DNA from: Deltaproteobacteria bacterium
Lineage (GTDB): Bacteria; Desulfobacterota; Desulfobaccia; Desulfobaccales; 0-14-0-80-60-11
NCBI GenBank assembly: GCA_016874945.1
Contig: VGSO01000067.1
Location: 1-11,049 of the forward strand
Reading direction: 5' to 3'
DNA length: 11,049 nucleotides
The first letter of the stretch is position 1. Every line of letters starts with the position of its first letter. Positions 1-6,803 of the stretch are shown here, piece after piece. The notes under the pieces are model-generated. The model was not told the DNA's origin and made no database searches. It was given only the letters and a program-made list of their open reading frames with translations. The position numbers and the translations under genes were made by a program.

Positions 1-125
1 CGCAATCCGTCTGGGCACAAATGAAGGAAAACATACTTTTCATAAAAAGTCTAGTTTTTTGTAAACTATTTTTGTCTTTGATGGGAAAAAACTTTTGGCA
101 AACACTATAGTGGATATCTTTTCTC
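1..125. other. AT-rich non-coding stretch after the operon
   Basis: No gene is visible. It holds A- and T-runs and the 10-base palindrome CACTATAGTG (103-112) just past the last stop of the minus-strand operon. No clear GC-rich terminator hairpin is seen, so transcription may end here weakly or continue beyond the window. Confidence 0.5.
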
Positions 126-881
126 TTACCTACAGTCCCGGCAAACAAAGAAGAACTCCACCGGGTCGCCGGTGAGTTTGGCCCAGTGTTCCAACTGGTA
201 TTTGGGCTCAATATAGTTGCCGCAGACGTTGCAGGCCTGGAGTTCAAAATTCCGGCCCCAGATGGTGCGCACCCCGTCCTTTTCGGTGTAAGGGATGACA
301 TCGGTGGGGCAGACGAAGGCGCAGGAGCCGCAGCCGATGCAGGCCTCGGCGGCTTCCTTGAAAGGCGTGGCCACCTCTTTCGCCGGGGTGCGGTTGGCCA
401 TGGAAATGGCGCTCACCCCCACGATATCCCGGCAGGTGCGGACGCACAGGCCGCAAAGGATGCACCTTTCCTCAGAGTCGCCCTTTTTGAACCGGGTCTC
501 GTAAACCCCCATCTCCGCGGCCATTTGTTTGATGAGCTTCGCAGCCGGCGCCTGGGCCAGGAGCAGCTCCAGCACCATGCGCCGGGCGAGCATGACCTTC
601 TCCGAATGGGTCTGCACCATCAGGGCCCCCTCCGTGGGGTAGGTGCACGAATTCACCAGGCGGGTCCGGGGCCATTCGCCGATCTCCACTACGCACAGCC
701 GGCACTGGCCCTCGGGCTTCAGGTCCTGGTGATAGCACAGGGTGGGGATGTCGATGCCCAGGTCCCGGATGGTGACCAGCAGGCTCTGGCCCTGGGGCGC
801 CCGCACCGTGATGCCGTTGATGGTCACAATCACTTCTTCCGAAATGGTTGGGAATACTTCTTCGGTTACTCGCCAGACCAT
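126..881 (-). CDS. NuoG/HoxU-like iron-sulfur subunit (short, no catalytic domain)
   Basis: A 251-residue electron-transfer protein, probably cytoplasmic, related to the N-terminal part of NuoG, HoxU and HydA. A [2Fe-2S] ferredoxin domain sits at about residues 16-95 with ligands C49, C60, C63 and C79. A double [4Fe-4S] ferredoxin domain has C140-C143-C146-C150 and C181-C184-C187-C191. The region between them (about 108-135), where relatives carry the His-Cys3 [4Fe-4S] site (HPxxCxxC...C), has no cysteine and no histidine, so that cluster is missing. A C-terminal pair of CxxC knuckles (C217/C220 and C247/C250) resembles a zinc ribbon or rubredoxin-like site. The start is supported by an AGGAG motif 6 bases upstream. 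It is the last gene of the POR series, 77 bases after the NuoF-like gene. It probably relays electrons between the NuoF-like flavoprotein and another partner. No molybdopterin or H-cluster domain is present, so it is not full-length NuoG or a hydrogenase. Confidence 0.88.
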   Translation of the reverse strand: MVWRVTEEVFPTISEEVIVTINGITVRAPQGQSLLVTIRDLGIDIPTLCYHQDLKPEGQCRLCVVEIGEWPRTRLVNSCTYPTEGALMVQTHSEKVMLARRMVLELLLAQAPAAKLIKQMAAEMGVYETRFKKGDSEERCILCGLCVRTCRDIVGVSAISMANRTPAKEVATPFKEAAEACIGCGSCAFVCPTDVIPYTEKDGVRTIWGRNFELQACNVCGNYIEPKYQLEHWAKLTGDPVEFFFVCRDCR

Positions 882-923
882 GTTTTTCTCCTGAGTTGCC
901 AGCGTCGGATTCTGCTCAAGCTT

Positions 924-954
924 GCTGGCGGCTGACGGCTGGCTGCCGGCAGCT
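924..954. repeat. Short heptamer tandem repeat (GCTGRCG) between NuoF-like and HoxU-like genes
   Basis: Four 7-base units with a partial fifth: GCTGGCG, GCTGACG, GCTGGCT, GCCGGCA, then GCT. It lies in the 77-base spacer, just past the NuoF-like stop in the direction of transcription. It is the third tract with a 7-base period in this window. Confidence 0.65.
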
Positions 955-958
955 TTGA

Positions 959-2812
959 TTATTCCACTTTTACCGCCTCAAACTGACAGGCCTCGTAGCA
1001 CAGCCCGCATTTGACGCAGAGTTCCTGGTCCAAGTCCTGGGGCAGTTTCTTCTTGCCGGTGATGGCCCCCACGGGGCATTCCCGCACGCAGGCCAGGCAG
1101 CCGGTGCAGGTTTCCGGATCAATGGTGTATTTCAGCAATGGCCGGCACACCAGGGCGTGACATTTCTTGTCCCGGATGTGGGCCAAATACTCGTCCCGGA
1201 AATACTTAATGGTGGAGCGCACCGGGTTGGGCGCGCTCATCCCCAGGCCGCAGATGGAGGACGAGGCCATGGTGTCGCACAGCTCTTCCATCAAGGTCAG
1301 GTGCTCTTCCTCGCCCCGCCCGGCGATGATCTCGTCCAGGATATGGAGCAGGTGCTTGGTGCCTTCCCGGCAGGGGGTGCACTTGCCGCAGGATTCGTCG
1401 TGGAGGAAGGAGATGAAGTAGCGGGCCACGTCCACCGTGCAGCTGGTGTTATCCATGACGATCATGCCGCCGGAGCCCATGATGGAGCCCACCGACTGGA
1501 GGCTGTCGTAGTCCACCGGCAGGTCCAAGAACTGCTCGGGGATGCAGCCGCCGGAGGGGCCGCCGGTCTGCACCGCCTTGAACTGCCGGTCGGGACGGAG
1601 GCCGCCCCCCAATTCGAAGACGATCTGGCGCAGCGTTGTCCCCATGGGCACTTCCACCAGCCCCGTCTGGTTCACCGCGCCCACCAGGGAGAAGACCTTG
1701 GTGCCTTTGCTATTTTCGGTGCCGATGGCTGCAAACCATTCGGCCCCCATGTTGATGATCTCGGGGATATTGGCCCAGGTCTCCACGTTGTTGATGATGG
1801 TGGGGTAGTCGAAGAGGCCGCTCTCCGCCGGGTACGGCGGCCGCGGGGTGGGTTCGCCGATGTAGCCCTCAATGGAGGCGATGAGCGCGGTTTCCTCGCC
1901 GCAGACAAAGGCCCCTGCGCCCCGGCTGATCTTGATGTCGAAGTCGAAGCCGGACCTTAAAATGTTTTTCCCCAAGAACCCGCACTCCCGGGCCTGGTCA
2001 ATGGCTTTGTTCAGGTGGGTCACCGCCAGGGGGTATTCATGGCGCACGTAGATATAACCCTGCTTGGCCCCGATGGCGTAGCCGCCGATGATCATGCCTT
2101 CCAGCACCGCGTGGGGGTCGCCTTCCATCACCGCCCGGTCCATGAAGGCCCCGGGGTCGCCTTCATCCCCGTTGCAGATAATGAATTTGATATCGCTCAG
2201 GGCTTCCTGGCAGACGCGCCATTTCCGGCCGGTGGGAAAGCCGCCGCCGCCCCGGCCCCTTAAACCGGACTGTTCTACGGCGTCGATGACCTCGTCGGGG
2301 CTCATGCCGGTGAGGGCCTTGCGCAACGCCCGGTAGCCCCCCAAGGCCAGGTAGTCGTCCAGGCTCTGGGGGTCGATGATGTCCAGCTTGCGCAGCACGA
2401 TGGGCATCTGTCCTTTATAGAAAGGAATGTCCGCCTTGAACGCGGCCTTTTCCTGGGTCAGGGGGTGCTCATAGATGAGGCGCTCCACCAACTGGCCGTT
2501 CTTCAAGGTGGCCTCCACGATCTCCGGCACGTCCTCCGGGGTCACCTCCTGGTAAGCAATTTCCTGGGGCCGGATGAGCACCTTCACCGCCCGGGCGCAG
2601 AGACCCTGGCAGCCGCACTCCTTGAGAAGAACTTTGCCGTTGAGGCCGTTCTTTCCCAGCTCTTCCCGAAAGGCCGCGGCCACCTCGATGCTGCCCATGG
2701 GCAGACAGCCCGGGCCGCTGCACACCAGAACCTGGGGCTGGTTGGGATCCCGGCTGGCCTGGAGCTGGCGGCGGTATTGCTGCAAGTGATCTACGGATTC
2801 AAACTTTGGCAT
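959..2812 (-). CDS. nuoF: NuoF/HydB-type NAD(P)H-binding flavoprotein with extra ferredoxin domains
   Basis: A 617-residue subunit with the domain order of HydB/HndC rather than plain NuoF. An N-terminal thioredoxin-like [2Fe-2S] domain has C31, C36, C68 and C72. The FMN/NADH-binding core follows, with the glycine-rich GLRGRGGGGFPTG at 183-195 and a second glycine-rich segment (RGAGAFVCGEE) at 297-307. An SLBB region begins near 372. The N3-type [4Fe-4S] site is C475-C478-C481 with C521. A C-terminal double [4Fe-4S] ferredoxin has C569-C572-C575-C579 and C599-C602-C605-C609. All ligands seem intact. It should exchange hydride with NAD(P)H at FMN and single electrons with the clusters. Extra N- and C-terminal clusters of this kind are typical of subunits of bifurcating hydrogenases and of Hnd enzymes. 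The ATG has no clear Shine-Dalgarno sequence; a heptamer repeat lies just upstream. It acts with the neighbouring NuoE-like and HoxU-like proteins. Confidence 0.92.
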   Translation of the reverse strand: MPKFESVDHLQQYRRQLQASRDPNQPQVLVCSGPGCLPMGSIEVAAAFREELGKNGLNGKVLLKECGCQGLCARAVKVLIRPQEIAYQEVTPEDVPEIVEATLKNGQLVERLIYEHPLTQEKAAFKADIPFYKGQMPIVLRKLDIIDPQSLDDYLALGGYRALRKALTGMSPDEVIDAVEQSGLRGRGGGGFPTGRKWRVCQEALSDIKFIICNGDEGDPGAFMDRAVMEGDPHAVLEGMIIGGYAIGAKQGYIYVRHEYPLAVTHLNKAIDQARECGFLGKNILRSGFDFDIKISRGAGAFVCGEETALIASIEGYIGEPTPRPPYPAESGLFDYPTIINNVETWANIPEIINMGAEWFAAIGTENSKGTKVFSLVGAVNQTGLVEVPMGTTLRQIVFELGGGLRPDRQFKAVQTGGPSGGCIPEQFLDLPVDYDSLQSVGSIMGSGGMIVMDNTSCTVDVARYFISFLHDESCGKCTPCREGTKHLLHILDEIIAGRGEEEHLTLMEELCDTMASSSICGLGMSAPNPVRSTIKYFRDEYLAHIRDKKCHALVCRPLLKYTIDPETCTGCLACVRECPVGAITGKKKLPQDLDQELCVKCGLCYEACQFEAVKVE

Positions 2813-2823
2813 GGCTTTGTCTC

Positions 2824-2858
2824 AGTTTTGAGTTTCAAGTTTCGAGTTTCGAGTTTAT
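2824..2858. repeat. Heptamer tandem repeat (AGTTTCR) before the NuoF-like gene
   Basis: Five consecutive 7-base units start with AGTTT: two are AGTTTCG and the others are AGTTTTG, AGTTTCA and AGTTTAT. The array sits 11 bases upstream of the NuoF-like ATG (minus strand), where the ribosome site would be. Confidence 0.85.
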
Positions 2859-2891
2859 TAATCATGGGAAATTAATGATTACCCGTTTATC

Positions 2892-2915
2892 GTAGGGGCA
2901 TGGCGAGCCATGCCC
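2892..2915. repeat. Palindromic element GTAGGGGC...GCCC, copy 1
   Basis: A perfect inverted repeat with 9-base arms GGGCATGGC (2896-2904) and GCCATGCCC (2907-2915) around two bases, preceded by GTAG and followed by TTATTTTA. It lies a few bases after the NuoE-like stop, inside the operon. On the RNA of that operon it would form a stable hairpin that might act as a processing site or partial terminator. Confidence 0.8.
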
Positions 2916-2920
2916 TTATT

Positions 2921-3373
2921 TTACTTGAACTGCTTGATAATCTTGGAGACCTTGTCCACCCCGGCCCGCCCGAAATACTTGTCGTCAATCATCAACACCG
3001 GCGCCTGGGCGCAGGAGCCCAGGCAGCCCACGGTATCCAGGGTGAACATCATGTCCTTGGTGGTGTAACCGGGCTCCACCCCCAGGCGGTGGCCCAGAGA
3101 CTCCACGATCTTGATCCCGCCCCGCAAGTGGCAGGTGGTGCCCAGGCAGACCTTGATCTGATGCTTGCCCTTGGGGATAAGGGAGAACATCTTGAAGAAG
3201 GTGGCCACGCTGTATATCTGGGTCAGGGGCACGCTCAGGCGCTCGGCCACCACGTTCAGTTCTTCCTTGGGCAGATAGTTGTACTGGTCCTGAATGTCCT
3301 GGAGCACCGGAATAAGGTCCGCGGAGCTCCCCTCATACCGGGATAAAATCCCTTCAATGCGTGGCTGGTCCAT
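2921..3373 (-). CDS. nuoE: NuoE-like [2Fe-2S] subunit (HydC/HndA type)
   Basis: A 150-residue protein of usual NuoE length. An N-terminal helical region (about 1-65) is followed by a thioredoxin-fold [2Fe-2S] domain. The ligands are C76 and C81 (CLGTTC) and C117 and C121 (CLGSC), the standard NuoE spacing. In complex I and in HydABC-type enzymes this subunit binds NuoF/HydB and carries the cluster next to FMN. Its start overlaps the porB stop by one base (TAATG), so its translation is tied to the POR genes. This is the clearest sign that the NADH-handling part and POR are made together. A palindromic repeat starts a few bases past its stop and precedes the nuoF-like gene, so transcript levels may change at this point. 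Confidence 0.93.
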   Translation of the reverse strand: MDQPRIEGILSRYEGSSADLIPVLQDIQDQYNYLPKEELNVVAERLSVPLTQIYSVATFFKMFSLIPKGKHQIKVCLGTTCHLRGGIKIVESLGHRLGVEPGYTTKDMMFTLDTVGCLGSCAQAPVLMIDDKYFGRAGVDKVSKIIKQFK

Positions 3374-4365
3374 TATTCGCTCTCTTCTTCCGTCTCAGAA
3401 ATGACCGGGAACTCCGGATAGGAAGCGCCGCACTTTTCCAGGAGCAGTTGGTAAGCGGCCAGGGTATGGCGCTGGATGAAGGCCCGCTCCTTGTCCCGCA
3501 AGTGGCGGAACCGCCCCTGGATCTTGAGGTAATCGTTCACCGGCCGGAGCTTGGGGGGTTCCACCGTGAGGCGGTACTTGCCGTTCACCACTTCAAAAAG
3601 GGGAAAGACCCCGGTCTCCACCGCCAGGCGGCCCAACCGCACGCTCAGCTCCGTGGCGGAGCGCCAGCCCGTGGGGCACACGGACAGTACGTGGATATAA
3701 GCCGGCCCCGGGGTCTCAATGGCCCTTTTCACCTTAAAGAACAGGTCAAAAAGGTAGCTGGGGCAGGCGGTGGCCACATAGGGAATGCCGTGGGCCACGG
3801 CAATGGCCACCATGTTCTTCTTCTGGGTGGTCTGGCCGATGCTCAGCTTCCCCGGCGGCGAAGTGGTGGTCATGGCGCCGTAAGGCGTGGAACTGGAACG
3901 CTGAATGCCGGTGTTCATGTAGGCTTCATTGTCCCAGCACACGTAGGTGAAATTGTGGCCCCGTTCCAGCGCCCCGGACAGGGCCTGGAGGCCGATGTCC
4001 GTGGTGCCGCCGTCGCCGCCCATGGCCACTACCTTGGGGAGTTTTGCCAGCTTGCCTTTACGGGCCAGGATCCTGAAGCCCGTCTCCAATCCGCTAGCCA
4101 CCGCCGCGGTATTTTCAAAAGCCACGTGGATCCAGGGGTGCATCCAGGCAGTTTGGGGCATGCCCGAGGAGACGATCTCCATGCAGCCGGTGGCGTGGGC
4201 GATGACCGCATCCTCGCCGATGGCTTTGGTCACCCACCGCACCGCCAGGGCCTCGCCGCAGCCCTGGCAGGCCCGGTGGCCGGAGGTGAAATACTCCTTC
4301 CGGGGCATCAGCCGGGAGGCGTAGGTATCAAACTTCTGGCTCTGGGCGTAACCGAATTTTTCCAT
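3373..4365 (-). CDS. porB: Pyruvate:ferredoxin oxidoreductase, beta subunit
   Basis: The thiamine diphosphate-binding subunit (330 residues) of a 2-oxoacid:ferredoxin oxidoreductase. The GHRACQGCG motif (29-37) gives C33 and C36. C61 and C230 (in CPTGW) complete the four ligands expected for the proximal [4Fe-4S] cluster. The thiamine/Mg signature starts at GDGG (117-120) and continues to the DNEAYMNTG segment (145-153). The sequences around PQTAW and NTGIQRSS resemble pyruvate-specific enzymes more than 2-oxoglutarate or branched-chain ones, though oxalate oxidoreductase is a close relative. The start shares one base with the porA stop (TGATG), with a GGAG about 10 bases upstream. The C-terminus is rich in glutamate. 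With PorA, PorG and PorD it makes acetyl-CoA, CO2 and reduced ferredoxin from pyruvate and CoA, or runs in reverse. Confidence 0.95.
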   Translation of the reverse strand: MEKFGYAQSQKFDTYASRLMPRKEYFTSGHRACQGCGEALAVRWVTKAIGEDAVIAHATGCMEIVSSGMPQTAWMHPWIHVAFENTAAVASGLETGFRILARKGKLAKLPKVVAMGGDGGTTDIGLQALSGALERGHNFTYVCWDNEAYMNTGIQRSSSTPYGAMTTTSPPGKLSIGQTTQKKNMVAIAVAHGIPYVATACPSYLFDLFFKVKRAIETPGPAYIHVLSVCPTGWRSATELSVRLGRLAVETGVFPLFEVVNGKYRLTVEPPKLRPVNDYLKIQGRFRHLRDKERAFIQRHTLAAYQLLLEKCGASYPEFPVISETEEESE

Positions 4366-5540
4366 CAGCCGCGTACTCCAAAGATATGAAATTCCTGTTG
4401 GGGCCCCTGGGCCAGTTCAGCCCGGGCCAGACGCACGACATCCTTAAAGGTGGAGGGCTGAATGTCCCGGCCCCCCAGACCCACGGTATAGCCCAATACC
4501 GCAGGCTTTTCGGCCAAGGGGTACAGGGCGCTGCGCACTTCCGCCATAACGGGGCCGGCCGCGCCTCCCAGGGATAGGGCCCGGTCGCAGACAATGACCA
4601 GGTCCGCGCCATTCACCGCCTCCCGGAGGTCCTGGAAGGGGAAAGGCCGCCACAGGCGCAGCTTCAAAAGCCCCACCTCGTCTCCGGCCTCCCGCAGTTC
4701 ATCCACCGCAATTTCCGCCACTTCCGCCAGGGAACCCATGATGAGCAGCAACACCTTGGCCCCCTCGGTCTTGTAGCGCTCCACCGGGTGGTAATAACGG
4801 CCGGAAAGGTCGCCGTACTCCTTCCAGACCTTGAGAATTTGGTCATAGGAATTCCGCAGGGCCATCTCGTGGGCGAACTTCACTTCCGTGTACATCTCCG
4901 GCATGGCAAAGGCCCCCATGGTCACCGGGCGCTTGGGGTCCAGGGTGAACCGGGGATGGTAGGAGGGCAGGAACTTGTCCACCTGCTCCTGCTCCAGGAA
5001 TTCCTGGGCCTCCACCACGTGGGTGAGGATGAACCCGTCCAGATTGATGATGGTGGGCAGCAGCACCTTGTGGTTTTCGGCGATCTTGAAGGCCATGATG
5101 GTGTGATCGTAAGACTCCTGGCCGTTTTCCGCGAAGATCTGGATCCAGCCGATGTCCCGGGCGGCCATGATGTCCCCGTGGTCGTTCCAGATGTTCAAGG
5201 GGCCGCTCAAAGCCCGGTTGGCCACGGTCATGACGATGGGAAACCGCATGGCCGAGGCGATGAACAGAATCTCGTACATCAGGGCCAACCCCTGGGAACT
5301 GGTGGCCGTGTAGGTGCGGGCGCCGGCAGCGGACATGCCGATGCAGGCGCTCATGGCCGAGTGCTCCGACTCCACGTTGAGAAATTCCGCCTCCAGCTCG
5401 CCGTTGGCCACCATGCTGGCCAGATGCTCCACGATATGGGTCTGGGGGGTGATGGGATACGCGGCGATGGCCTCGGCCCGGGCCATCTGCACCGCGTGGC
5501 TTACTGCGATGGAGACTTCCATTCCGACTCGATGGCCCAT
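4365..5540 (-). CDS. porA: Pyruvate:ferredoxin oxidoreductase, alpha subunit
   Basis: The 391-residue alpha subunit, which together with beta forms the thiamine-dependent active site. Seen motifs are YPITPQT (28-34, substrate-binding loop), NVESEHSA (55-62), the TSSQGLALM segment (80-88) and NRALSGPLNIWNDHGD (108-123), all typical of PorA. I place the start at 5540, not at the upstream in-frame ATG at 5603. This ATG overlaps the porD stop by one base (TGATG) and has a strong GGAGGAGGAG purine tract just upstream, while the 21 residues added by the longer form are unlike the family. A further ATG at 5522 is possible but is badly placed for that ribosome site. Length and motifs indicate the four-subunit archaeal-type enzyme rather than the fused single-chain PFOR found in many Desulfovibrio. 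Confidence 0.95.
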   Translation of the reverse strand: MGHRVGMEVSIAVSHAVQMARAEAIAAYPITPQTHIVEHLASMVANGELEAEFLNVESEHSAMSACIGMSAAGARTYTATSSQGLALMYEILFIASAMRFPIVMTVANRALSGPLNIWNDHGDIMAARDIGWIQIFAENGQESYDHTIMAFKIAENHKVLLPTIINLDGFILTHVVEAQEFLEQEQVDKFLPSYHPRFTLDPKRPVTMGAFAMPEMYTEVKFAHEMALRNSYDQILKVWKEYGDLSGRYYHPVERYKTEGAKVLLLIMGSLAEVAEIAVDELREAGDEVGLLKLRLWRPFPFQDLREAVNGADLVIVCDRALSLGGAAGPVMAEVRSALYPLAEKPAVLGYTVGLGGRDIQPSTFKDVVRLARAELAQGPQQEFHIFGVRG

Positions 5541-5830
5541 CACTCCTCCTCCGGCACCATGGCGATGCAGCCCGTAACGCACTCTTTGGCGCAGATGCCG
5601 CACCCTTTGCAGTAGGTGTTCATGTCAAAATAGCCTCCCGGCTCTTCGGAGATGCCGGCTTCGGGGCAAACGGTCCAGCAGACGCCGCAGCGGATGCAGC
5701 GGCTTTTGGTCCACACCGGGTGCTGGGAGCGCCAGTCCCCGGTGTTATACTCCCGGGCGTTGCCCGGTTCGGTCAGGACGCCGCCGATCTCAATTTCCTG
5801 CCAGGCATATTGGTCCATGGGCTTGCTCAT
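5540..5830 (-). CDS. porD: Pyruvate:ferredoxin oxidoreductase, delta (ferredoxin-like) subunit
   Basis: A 96-residue double-cluster ferredoxin subunit. The first [4Fe-4S] motif is C45-C48-C51-C55 followed by proline. The second is C74-C77-C80-C84, where the usual proline after the fourth cysteine is replaced by valine and a further cysteine (C88) lies four residues on. The N-terminal 40 residues carry the IGGVLTEPGNAREYNTG-like stretch common in PorD. It takes electrons from the PorB cluster and hands them to a soluble ferredoxin or, here perhaps, to the NuoEF-like partners. The start overlaps the porG stop by four bases (ATGA) and has GAGGAG about 9 bases upstream. Confidence 0.95.
   Translation of the reverse strand: MSKPMDQYAWQEIEIGGVLTEPGNAREYNTGDWRSQHPVWTKSRCIRCGVCWTVCPEAGISEEPGGYFDMNTYCKGCGICAKECVTGCIAMVPEEE
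5543..5552 (-). promoter_or_regulatory. Ribosome binding site that fixes the porA start
   Basis: On the minus strand GGAGGAGGAG ends two bases before the ATG at 5540, giving a core site at normal spacing inside the porD 3' end. It supports 5540 over the upstream ATG at 5603 and the downstream ATG at 5522. Confidence 0.75.
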
Positions 5831-6384
5831 GGCCGCCGCTCCTCAATGATGCTCTGTTCAAAAGCCACTTTCAGGGCGTTAAAGTTCTTCACCGCCAGGG
5901 GGCCGAAGCGTTCCTTCAGGGGATGGTCCAGCGAATCAACAGGCACCACGTTGGTGGCCTTGAGAAGCGCCCCCAGCATGGTGGTGTTGACGATGGGCAC
6001 TCCCAGGACTTCCCGGGCGATCCTGTTGGCGTCCACCAGAACCAGGGTGTGCTTGTAGCCGTATTCCCGGCGGATTTCGGCAGGGGTTTTGTTGGTGTTG
6101 AGCACAATGATGCCGTTTTCCTTCAAATCCGCCGGGGGATTCTGGATTCGCAGCAGGCTGGGGTCCAGCACCACCACCACATCGGGGTTCAAAATCTTGC
6201 AGCGCAGGCGGATGTGCTTATCATCCACCCGGCAAAAAGCCATTACCGGCGCGCCCCGGCGCTCCGGCCCGAAGCTGGGAAAGCCCATGGCGAACTTGCC
6301 CTCATTGATGGCCGCCAGGGCCAGCAGTTCCACCGAGGTCACTGCGCCTTGCCCGCCCCGGCCGTGAAAGCGAATCTCAATCAT
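5827..6384 (-). CDS. porG: Pyruvate:ferredoxin oxidoreductase, gamma subunit
   Basis: The 185-residue gamma subunit, first gene of the operon. It begins with the family hallmark [14 protein letters not shown] (4-17) and has the [12 protein letters not shown] segment (35-46), both diagnostic for the gamma domain of 2-oxoacid:ferredoxin oxidoreductases. The length is normal for a stand-alone gamma subunit, and the order gamma-delta-alpha-beta is the classical one for archaeal and thermophile PORs. An AGGG-rich stretch lies 4-12 bases before the ATG. In related enzymes this domain helps bind CoA and positions the alpha/beta pair. The promoter of the whole series should lie in the 419-base region upstream, but I could not identify it with confidence. 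Confidence 0.95.
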
Positions 6385-6803
6385 ATCCCTGCCCTTTGGT
6401 TATATGTAGATAGGCATTAAATAACCAGGAGTTAGCCGCGGTGTTTCCTCCCCCAAGATGGTGCGCCGATCTCATTTTATCAGAAACATGCGGGGGTTGG
6501 GAAGATACCGGAGCCGAGCGCCCCATCTTTTCCGCCTGGCGCCCATAAAAACCAGGTGGCCTAATATTAAAATAGGAGCGGAGCAACTGAAAGTCAGGCT
6601 TTTACTGATTTTCTTGTCAGAATTTTTCTTATAAACGGCGCCTGGCCCTGCTTGGGTTTCCCGGCAAATCAGGATATTATTATGAAGGGGTGAGATTTCT
6701 GTTTTCTGTTGCCAGAGGCCAGGAGCCGGTTGCCAAAAGGGAGAGGCCACTGACTACTAGCCGCTGATCACTGACTACTATGCACTAACCACTGGGAACT
6801 AAA
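6385..6803. other. Divergent intergenic region between porG and the glcD-like gene
   Basis: There is no credible gene in these 419 bases. Small open frames lack ribosome sites and family features. The first 300 bases are mixed AT-rich and GC-rich sequence with TATAAA-like and TTGTCA-like words that do not pair at a normal spacing on either strand. The last 105 bases are a heptamer tract listed separately. The promoters of both the POR operon and the flavoprotein gene must lie here unless transcription enters from further away. Confidence 0.7.
6699..6803. repeat. Degenerate heptamer tandem repeat ending at the glcD-like start codon
   Basis: From 6699 to the base before the ATG at 6804 the sequence can be cut into fifteen 7-base units in one register. 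Early units follow a CAGgaGC-like pattern (for example CAGAGGC, CAGGAGC). From 6748 on they follow a CACTgAC-like pattern. The 12-mer CACTGACTACTA occurs exactly twice, at 6748-6759 and 6769-6780, 21 bases (three units) apart. The tract leaves only GGGA as a possible ribosome site. Confidence 0.75.

Noticed and set aside
103..112. Palindrome CACTATAGTG after the operon
   Set aside because: Ten bases of AT-rich symmetry with no T-run or GC stem; too little to call a terminator or operator.
186..935. Long plus-strand open frame opposite the HoxU-like gene
   Set aside because: It is the antisense shadow of a gene with intact cluster motifs; its product has no family features. The same holds for long frames at 1157-1960, 3361-4389, 4788-5615 and 9564-10355.
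126..2812. Reading the NuoF-like and HoxU-like genes as part of complex I
   Set aside because: No membrane or NuoG molybdopterin-fold subunits are present, and the extra ferredoxin domains on the NuoF-like protein fit HydB/HndC-type soluble enzymes better.
5541..5603. Upstream in-frame extension of porA to an ATG at 5603
   Set aside because: The 21 extra residues lie inside porD, are arginine- and histidine-rich and unlike PorA, whereas the ATG at 5540 has a strong ribosome site and one-base overlap.
6614..6635. TTGTCA and TATAAA words as a promoter for the glcD-like gene
   Set aside because: They are only 10 bases apart, too close for a sigma-70 promoter, and neither finds another partner at 16-18 bases.
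6377..6750. Two short minus-strand frames upstream of porG (6377-6586 and 6472-6750)
   Set aside because: They have low-complexity products, no ribosome site and no family signal, and lie in a region with repeats; judged non-coding.
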